From assembly GCA_963682055.1 (NCBI GenBank), contig OY821742.1:20397635-20461634 (forward strand): 64,000 nt of DNA, in the 5' to 3' direction. The notes under the pieces are model-generated. The model worked only from the letters and a program-made list of their open reading frames with translations. It was not told the origin of the DNA and made no database searches. Positions 56,914 to 64,000 of this stretch are shown here, in pieces (positions within the stretch are counted from its first letter, which is position 1; each line of letters opens with the position of its first letter). This stretch comes from Primula veris. Taxonomy: Eukaryota > Streptophyta > Magnoliopsida > Ericales > Primulaceae. A program made the position numbers and the translations under genes.

Positions 56914-57310
56914 TGTGCGGAAGCTAACAAATTAGTTGGCAAATAAAAAAAATAACACCAAACAAAGAACGTCAAGTCGTGTCACACAAACGATAAAGGA
57001 AAAGAACACAAGAATTAACGTGGTTTTCTTGGATTACGATATGTAACCCTAGACTAGTCCACGGAGGAAGAGAATATTATTACTATAATATTTATGGGGA
57101 TTTACAATCACTCAATAGCTCGAGAATAATCTCTCTTGCTTGCAAAAGTGTTTACTTCTCTCTCTTGTCGAAAAAAGGCTGATAAAGGAACCTATATAAA
57201 GTCTCGAAGACCTAATTAATGAAAAACGATCTAAACTGTCAAAATCTAAAAAAATCAGATGTGGTCCGCATAATTCATGCGTTGGACAGCCTATTGTATG
57301 TGAAAAAAGA
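56914..57310 (-). repeat. Right (5') LTR of the copia element, outer end lost
   Basis: Starts TGTGCGGAAGC. Similarity with the left LTR runs from CACACAAACGATAAAGG (56985) to TGTATGTGAAAAAA near 57308, where unrelated sequence begins. Confidence 0.7.
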
Positions 57311-58725
57311 ATAATAGTTCCTTTACTACATAAATTGATCCTCACTTTCTATGAGACTTTTATCTTCAATGTTGTTTTTACCCTATATATTAATTTTATT
57401 TAAATCTTTGCTCTTTAGTTTGCTCCTACTTTGAATATCAATATTCTGACTTTTAAGGCATTTGTCAATAGCAACCTCCTTAGAACCATCATTATTGTTT
57501 TCATTTGTAACTCTACCATCTTGTTGTTTATCCCTTTTACTATCTTATTTTGATCTGTCTCGGATTCTTTAAATCTTCTTACTACCCACTCTTATGTGCT
57601 TTCCCGCTCAATTTTTTATCTTTTTTTTTTTTGTTATTCTCCTTTTTGTCTTTTTTTTAATAACGAACAAGTTACAAGCGCTTTATAAAGTGTTCCCAGG
57701 CACCCCCAATTGATCGGCGATACCGATCGATCGGCCACAGAGAAGCCTTTGACAATTGGAGAGCACCCCCGATCGATCTGGAAAGCCTGATCGATCGGCC
57801 ATAGAGTAGAAAGTGTTTTTCCCCAATTTGTGGATCTATGTTTAACACATTGATGTGATGTTAAACGGTCATTCCACCTCAAACTCACATTTTCTACCAC
57901 TTGGGACATAAAAATACATATTACTATCTCTCTATCAAAAATCGCCAAGAACATAACTGTAACCTCCATTGTTATCATTCAACATTAAAGCAAGAAAAGT
58001 TCTAGCGCTTATATTACACATTTCTCATTAATTTTAGGCTTAATCTTACGTGATTCATACTTGTAATCTTATTTATAAAGAGCAAAGTCTTATTTGTGAG
58101 TGATATAGTTAATTTATATTTGTATGAGCAAACTTATAAGCTCGTTTGTAAGTGGGTGTTTGGGTAGAAAATTTGAAGTACAAGTGTGGTTGAAAGTTTT
58201 TGGTTAAACAGTTATTGGTTTCTCATGATTAAGCGAAAGTCATTGACTCGTAAACGTGTACATTTGCATTTGTATCAAGAATAGAAACCTCATGAAATTA
58301 TAATCATGGGTATATTTATTTATATACATATTATATATGTGTGTGTATGTATCTTGGTGTCAATCTCTTTTCCCTTAACTTTATTGCTTGTTTGATTGCT
58401 TGCTTGCTTAGAGTAAATTTGCTTTCTATTTTGTATCGTTAAACATTTAAGCTCAGATTTACGATAGTTTGGGTTGTTTTATATTTTTGTGTTTAATTCC
58501 ATGTAAAAGTTCAAAACCTTTTTCACCCTTCTAAAGTTTAGCGGCTTATGGGCAAACAAAGTTTATGTTGTTTATGATGTATTTTTCACCCTTCGGTTTA
58601 ACAACATTTGGTCCAAAAATTGTATAAAAAATGTAAAATATATTAGAGTACAAAATGGTAAACTACGTAAAAATACTCAAACAAGAATTTATCATACTTC
58701 AAGCCATATTAAATGACAGCAAAAA
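57311..58725. other. Unassigned sequence; Lys/Asp-rich minus-strand remnant and a two-copy GATCGATCGG repeat
   Basis: 57340-57600 read on the minus strand gives a stop-interrupted Lys/Asp/Asn-rich peptide (DSKRDKQQDGRVTNENNNDG), like low-complexity LINE ORF1 sequence but not assignable. At 57694-57806 two imperfect copies share CACCCCC, GATCGATCGGCCA and AGAG. The rest is AT-rich with no gene seen. Confidence 0.4.
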
Positions 58726-59331
58726 TTTAAAGAACCGGCCACACAGGCCGACCGCCACCTCTCATATCAACAATCCATATTGGCATAACTTCCCAAGTGC
58801 TCACCCATTCTAATACTACTCTATGCTAAACACGGTTAAATATGAAATTTCGTACTCGTTTTGTGCCGCAAGACTTTAAAAGACTTTGTTCATAGAAAAT
58901 GAATATTTAAACTCATATAACACATGAATACTCTCACATCAGGAAGATGTGGGACTCGTGCAAAACACTCTGCATCATAGAAATTCATTTCTGGAAATCT
59001 TTGCGGTCACATTCTTCCCCTTTAGGCACGACGTACTCGTCGGACACGTCATCTTTCAGCCTCACACACTCGTGCTAGTCCAAAAATTTCCGACAAGATA
59101 GAGACTCTGATATTATCTGTAACGATCCGGCCGGTCACCTATCCTGTTACTACAACAAGCTAAATATACTCTGTACCGCTTTGTGTTGCACGACTTTAAA
59201 AGAATTTGTTGATGGAAGATGAATATTTAATCTCATATACCACATGGGTACTATCACATCTCGGCGATGTGAGACTGACACACAACACTCGGTAGCACAT
59301 AAATTTTCTCATCGAAATATATGTGGTCACA
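58726..59331 (-). mobile_element. Cassandra-like TRIM element with 5S rRNA-derived LTR sequence
   Basis: LTRs 58726-59011 (286 bp) and 59118-59331 (214 bp) share ends (TTTAAAGAACCGGCC/TGTAACGATCCGGCC and GCGGTCACA/GTGGTCACA). Flanking AAAAA occurs on both sides (58721-58725, 59332-59336). The 106-bp interior has a degenerate tRNA-Met primer site (minus TATCAGAGTC) and a purine tract (minus AAAGGGGAAGAA). No coding capacity. Cassandra is the known plant TRIM family whose LTRs carry 5S rRNA sequence. Confidence 0.75.
58789..58840 (-). other. 5S rRNA-like segment in the Cassandra-like LTR
   Basis: On the minus strand AGAGTAGTATTAGAATGGGT followed by GAGCACTTGGGAAGT parallels the 3' half of plant 5S rRNA (GAGTAGTACTAGGATGGGTG, CTGGGAAGT). 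The other LTR keeps a shorter version (plus GGTCACCTATCCTGTTACTAC at 59133). Too diverged and partial to be a 5S gene. Confidence 0.7.
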
Positions 59332-59336
59332 AAAAA

Positions 59337-60736
59337 TAATACAATAGTTGTGTCTAATCAAATTTGTTTTCCCCTATTTACACAAAAAAAAAAAAAAAAA
59401 GCTAAACTAGTTTTCTTAAAAAAACCTTGATTTTGTTAATTTTCTCATTGATTTTCTATCAAACTTTCTCTGCTTATTGGGAGATTTGTTCCTAGATGGT
59501 TCCTTTTTGTCAAATGAAGGTAAGGCTGGTAGATGATTTGTTACGTCAAATGAGTGTGGTAGTTTATTTTGGCGTTTAGCTTTGTTTTAGGAGTAAGATT
59601 AATTTTGGTTGTAGAAGTAGGAGCTTGGGCTTTACCAACTCATTTGCAAGTGTGTGTTACAAAATGAGTGTGATGCTTAGTTTACTGCATGCATGTTTTA
59701 TAGCTTTCCTTTCGATAAGTATACTATTAGTCTGTTTTCTAGGTTACACAGTTGTAGTGAATTCTGAATTGGTTACTTGTGATATTATCATCAACCATAC
59801 TTTTGTTCTACATAATGATATTACTGTACTATTCGTAACATAAAAAGTAAATATGATATAAAAGAAATAAATTTTTATTCAACTTTATCAATGCTACTTA
59901 ATTTTAAGTTTTTCAAAAACATAATTTTTGCAATAATGACATAATAGTAAACGTATTAAAAATATCATTTAAATAACAAACGTTACTAGATTATACATTC
60001 AAATGGAACAAAATACACTCAGTTCCCTTTGGCGTGTTCATCCATTAGGGGACATATTATGGTTAGTACTCTAGGGGATTTGTATGATCTCCATTCTATA
60101 TACTCTATTCACAATCAATTTCATTAAAATGAGACCACATTCAGCCTTCATAATTAAGATAAGAGAGGTGAAAGCTCAGTATCTATATTTGTGAGAGAAA
60201 GACTAAATTCATATATAGTAATCTTTTCAAGATTAAATTAACGTGAACATGACAATTAATGTTCCAATTGCAGTGGCACAAGTGATTAGCACTATATATG
60301 TGCGAATATCGTTAATAAAAAGTCATTGTGTTTCTCAAAATGAGATCTTGTGTAAATTGCTCACCCAACATTTGATGAAAGGGCATAACTTTATTCACTC
60401 ATGCATTTAAATATAGTCTCTCTCTAGATACTTAAGGTTTTTTAAAAAACAAAATAAGAAATTAATTGTCTCAGAATAGATTTAAAGAGTGCTAGAGTTT
60501 GCCAATAAGGCATACAAGAAATCATCGGTGTGGAATTACCGCGCTCTCATTATTACAATAACATATTCCGGCAATAGGTTTTTCTCCTTATATATCTAAT
60601 CCTATTAGACATTTTCTCCTGGAATTGCCTATTTTTAGAAATATATTTCTAAAAAATATGGTGGTTGTCTGTGGTTTTCCGAAATTGTGTTTCCCAAGAT
60701 ATGCTTCCTGCAAGCAAATTCTATAAACCTTTCCTG
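59337..60736. other. Intergenic upstream region of the intact GH127 gene
   Basis: AT-rich sequence containing an A18 run (59383-59400). No gene or recognised repeat. It includes the presumed promoter of the downstream gene. A 72-codon frame at 59625-59843 shows no recognised features beyond hydrophobicity. Confidence 0.5.
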
Positions 60737-60745
60737 TATATATAG
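60737..60745 (+). promoter_or_regulatory. TATA box of the GH127 gene
   Basis: TATATATAG lies 129 bp upstream of the ATG at 60866, giving a plausible start near 60770 and a leader of about 95 bases. Confidence 0.55.
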
Positions 60746-60865
60746 GGGAAGAATGTCATCTTGAAAGAGCAGTGCATCATTGTAGATCTATTCATCCTTG
60801 TTCTTCTCGAATAGATCCATTTTAATTTTGCTTTTGTGGTATTATTTAAGTAAACGAGAGGTAAA

Positions 60866-63629
60866 ATGAGGCGTCCTAACACGTTAGTACACCTTGTTTT
60901 TCTATTGGGTGTGTCTCTTTGCTTGTGTGAATATGTAATGGGACACAAGGAGTGTAGCAGTACTCCAGGTATGTATGCCCAAGGTACTTTTCGAAATGAA
61001 CTGATGGCAATGGATAATGTTCCACCTCACAACTATACATGGTACGATGAGGCACTTAATCAAATGGCTCCCCCTGATGAAACTGCATTTGATAACTTAC
61101 GCCCAAGCGAGGAGTTTGATTGGAGGAAAATGTACGACAAAATCAAGAAAAAGGGTGGAAATCCTAATTTCGGTAGCGAATTCCTCAATGAATTTTCGTT
61201 GGAGGATGTGAGAATAGACCCTAATTCGAGGCATGGACGAGCTCAACAGACCAATTTGGAGTATTTGTTGATGTTGGATGTTGATCGTCTCGTTTGGAAT
61301 TTTAGGAAGACTGCCGGATTGCCCACACCTGGCGAAAATTACACTTTTTGGGAAGCCGCTGACCACGAGCTTCGCGGTCATTTCGTGGGTTGGTTACTAT
61401 ATATATTTCATATATTTTTTAGTTCCACGCATGCATTGTTATTTGTGAAAAGCTGGTTAGGTATGCATTACTATATACAGAGTCTATATGCTCGTATTTT
61501 ATATGAACTTGTTGAAATTTTATGTGACGAACAGAATGGGATATCTTTACCAAAATTTTTTTGGTAATGCTCCGCACGAGAAAATTAGAGTAAAAACTAA
61601 CTTCTACAAATCTTTCTATCGCCTCCGTTTGATGTTATGAACTTATAATAAGCAGATAATTTATAGTTTGCTTCCCTTTTAAACTTATATCTTGTGTCTC
61701 TAATTTTGAGTGTCTAATAATATTATCTAATAGTCACCTAATAGTTGGTAATATTACAATTTGACCTTTATATAAAGGTTGCTTTCTTTAGAGTTTTTTA
61801 TTTAGTTGGCTAAGCATCTGGAAGACGGAAACGTGAGTATTAAGAAATGTCTACTTTGCCTCTTGTTGTATTTTCATCTCTGGTCCCTTTGTTGAATTAG
61901 GGGGAGGGCAGGGCGGATCCTTTAATGTGCAAGGGGAGTCAAGTGACCCTTCTTGATCAGTAACAAAAACGGAAAAATATTTTTTTTTCGGTTTTTTCAA
62001 GTATATATGCATATATGTAACATGTTTAGATTTGTAATATTTAATGTAAATAGTATATTTAATCCTAAAGTACTAGTCTAGTGGATAAATCGTGGGTTAA
62101 AGTTCTAGAGGTTCTGAGTTGTTGTTTTCTACTATTGATATTCCGATAGATATTGAATAGTACACAAAACACATAGTTAAAGAAAAAGAAGTTTGGAAGT
62201 TTTGTACAGTTCTGCCCCCCTTCATTTGAGCTCATTGTCCGTCCTTCGTCCTTGGGGAGGGGGTATGTATTCCTCCACTTTTTCTTTTTAACAATTACTA
62301 ATAAATATAATATGGGTTCTACCAACCTAATATATATACTAAAAATGATAAATGAATTAATTTTTTGAGCTTTAAGATTGATTTTTTAGATTTTGGCTTC
62401 TAAACCATGACTCTTTGCGCTTTTTTGCTATATAGCGAAAAGCTAAACTTTTTTGGACCTATAGGGAATATAATTTCAGCAGGATTAATTTCTTCCCTTT
62501 TCCATACTAAAATTTCCCCTAAACATGTTCCGTTTCTTCAAGCTTGTCGCCTTTTACTTGAATTTGTAAGTGTTCGGTGTCATAAGCCTTTTATCGCATT
62601 GTCGACCTCACAATCAATTTTTGTATCTTTTGTAGGGCATTACCTGAGTGCCGCAGCACGGATGTATGCTAGTACTCGTAACGAAATTATCAAGCAGAAA
62701 ATGACAGCGATTGTTACTGCTTTATCTGAATGCCAACAAAAAATCGGCACAGGTTATCTTTCTGCTTTTCCTACATCATTGTTTGACAGAGTCGAAGCTG
62801 TCCAATATGTCTGGGCACCATATTATACTATCCACAAGGTAAATTAGCATCTCTTGTTTTACAATTGAATCTGTTTTTTTCCTTTATGTACTTATGTTTG
62901 TAATACAATGTGATTAAACCAATCGCCCTCACATTGTTTTTATTGTTTACAGGTAATGAATGGTCTTCTGGATCAGCACTTGTTGGCCGGTGATACTCGG
63001 GCTCTGAAAATGGTGACATGGATGGCTGATTATTTTTTCGGCAGAATCCAGAGAGTTATTGCGAGATATAGTATTGATCGACATTGGCGGATATTGAATA
63101 ATGAATATGGTGGCATGAATGAACTCTATTATAAGTTGTACGCAATAACGGTATGTATATAACTCAGCGACCTTTTGTCTTGCACAAGCCACGTAAGAAA
63201 TAAATAAAAACATGTATAAATTTGCTTTATGCGTATTAATATTATTGCCATTTAACCATTCCTCCTGTCACAGGACAATCCAAAGTATTTCGTGATTGGT
63301 CATCTTTTCGACAAGCCATGTTTCTTAGGATCCCTCGCGATTAAGGTACATTGCTTCTTCTTCTTTTGCAGATTTAATTTAATTTTGCTTTTAAGAACTC
63401 GCCAGTCCCAACCACTTTTTTAAAAATCTCGGTTCAAAGACAATAATCTTGATATGAGATTTAAACTTTTTCATACAAAGAAAAATAATTTATGCTTATG
63501 CAGCTTGTCGTTTATCTAAAAATGTTCTTGTAGAGCGACGAAATTACGGCATTGCATGCCAATACTCATATTCCAATTATCCTTGGAGCTCAGCGGCGGT
63601 ATGAGATCACTGGCGAACCACTATACAGG
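60866..63629 (+). CDS. GH127 (DUF1680) beta-L-arabinofuranosidase-like gene, exons 1-5, 3' part outside the window
   Basis: Exons 60866-61388, 62636-62838, 62953-63150, 63274-63345 and 63534-63629; all introns are GT-AG and phases agree, giving 363 codons with no lesion. The N-terminus (MRRPNTLVHLVFLLGVSLCL) is a signal peptide, so the product is probably secreted or enters the endomembrane system. A linker follows, with EEFDWRKMYDKIKKKGG. The catalytic (alpha/alpha)6-barrel begins near residue 108 with AQQTNLEYLLMLDVDRLVWN, then GLPTPGE, ELRGHFVGHYLSA, GTGYLSAFP, WAPYYTIHK, ALKMVTWMADYFF and NTHIPI. The residues expected to form the active site (Glu-x-Cys and Cys-Cys) lie downstream, outside the window. 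It is the tandem paralogue of the pseudogene at 15082. Sugar specificity in plants cannot be read from sequence. Confidence 0.92.
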
Positions 63630-64000
63630 GTAAATTTTGTTCTTGTACGCCGTACGCAATATTACTTTTACTTTGTCTTACAAATGTGTTAATAATGCAT
63701 AAAATGAAATCAAGATTAGTTAATTATTAAGGACCTCAAATTAGGTGATATTACTTTCTTCTACACTATGTATACTGTAATCCATTTGAGTTTTTTCAAT
63801 TTTCCTGCCAAATTAATTCATGATAACAAAACTAAAGGATTTTATTTTAACATTTTTATAGCTAAATGCACCAACTAAAGTATTTAAGATGCCACTGTGC
63901 TAGTCTGCAAGCAAGCGTATGCGCTCAATCAAACACAGTAACTAGTACAAATATTTTTACCCCTATTATCAATTAAAGAAAATGTCATAAGATGCCACTG
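63630..64000 (+). other. Intron 5 of the GH127 gene (incomplete)
   Basis: Starts with donor GTAAAT and runs to the window edge without an acceptor followed by the expected DI-FMDI-type exon. In the paralogue the next exon lies only about 110 bp downstream (22791), so this intron is longer here. Confidence 0.7.

Larger units (their letters stand above)
47187..57310 (-). mobile_element. Ty1/copia retrotransposon (Tnt1/Ale-like), minus orientation, carrying two nested insertions
   Basis: Left LTR pieces (47187-47507 and from 50099) and the right LTR (56914 to about 57310) share long blocks, for example GATAAAGGAAAAGAACACAA. A primer site (minus TTGGTATCAGAGCG) lies at 56895-56907, so reading is right to left: gag 56864 to about 56083, protease/GAG-pre-integrase about 55632-56050, integrase 51678-52505, RT and RNaseH 50250-51338. 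Nested inserts: a solo LTR (47508-50098) in the left LTR and a gag-only element (52512-55626) in pol. The first part of the left LTR and the last part of the right one have no counterpart. All coding parts are broken. Confidence 0.85.

Noticed and set aside
58789..58840. A functional 5S rRNA gene
   Set aside because: Only part of 5S is present, it is diverged and sits in an LTR-like repeat with target duplication.
59625..59843. 72-codon hydrophobic frame upstream of the intact GH127 gene
   Set aside because: No recognised motif, AT-rich, no supporting splice or promoter signal; could be chance.
62065..62325. Minus-strand 86-codon frame
   Set aside because: It lies inside intron 1 of the GH127 gene and has no recognisable features.
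1..64000. A novel multigene defence or metabolic system
   Set aside because: Host content is limited to a FAR1-like gene and two GH127 paralogues; everything else resolves to transposable elements or unassigned non-coding sequence.

Overview
This is plant nuclear DNA, very probably from a eudicot. It has intron-split plant genes with GT-AG borders, AT-rich intergenic sequence, and most of its length is nested transposable elements. Only two host gene families are recognisable. No CRISPR array, operon, rRNA gene or tRNA gene was seen.

Host genes. (1) At the left edge (1-4369, +) is the 3' part of a FHY3/FAR1-family gene, a domesticated MULE transposase acting as a transcription factor; it enters from outside the window. 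(2) Two tandem GH127/DUF1680 genes (plant beta-L-arabinofuranosidase-like family) lie about 36 kb apart on the + strand. The copy at 60866-63629 has five clean exons and runs off the right edge. The copy at 15082-25135 is a pseudogene: a Ty3/gypsy element sits in exon 1, exon 2 is missing, there are two in-frame stops and a one-base frameshift, and a conserved active-site Cys is Tyr.

Elements, left to right. 5474-7633: a retroposon tail with a 17-bp target duplication, itself hit by a 1.63-kb MULE with a 9-bp target duplication and a very long internal palindrome. 7882-14965: a decayed Ty1/copia element (- strand) ending about 115 bp upstream of the GH127 pseudogene. 15390-20820: a chromovirus-type gypsy inside that pseudogene. 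About 25935-40017: a LINE (- strand) split by a 10-kb Tekay/Del-like gypsy (29529-39614, target duplication GATCT). 40.2-44.6 kb: LTR-like remnants. 44.57-45.57 kb: a second fragment of the same LINE family (+). 47.19-57.31 kb: a four-layer nest, namely a copia element (- strand) whose left LTR carries a 2.6-kb solo LTR that itself carries a pogo-type DNA transposon, and whose pol carries a young gag-only LTR element (TR-GAG, 52512-55626). 58726-59331: a short Cassandra-like element with 5S rRNA-derived sequence.

The most interesting items are the gag-only element, whose 740-codon reading frame is intact and whose LTRs differ at only about three sites; a fragment of the same LTR type in the leader of the Tekay-like gypsy; the MULE palindrome; and the 5S-bearing element. 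All calls come from reading the sequence by eye. Identity estimates are visual and family names rest on motif recognition.
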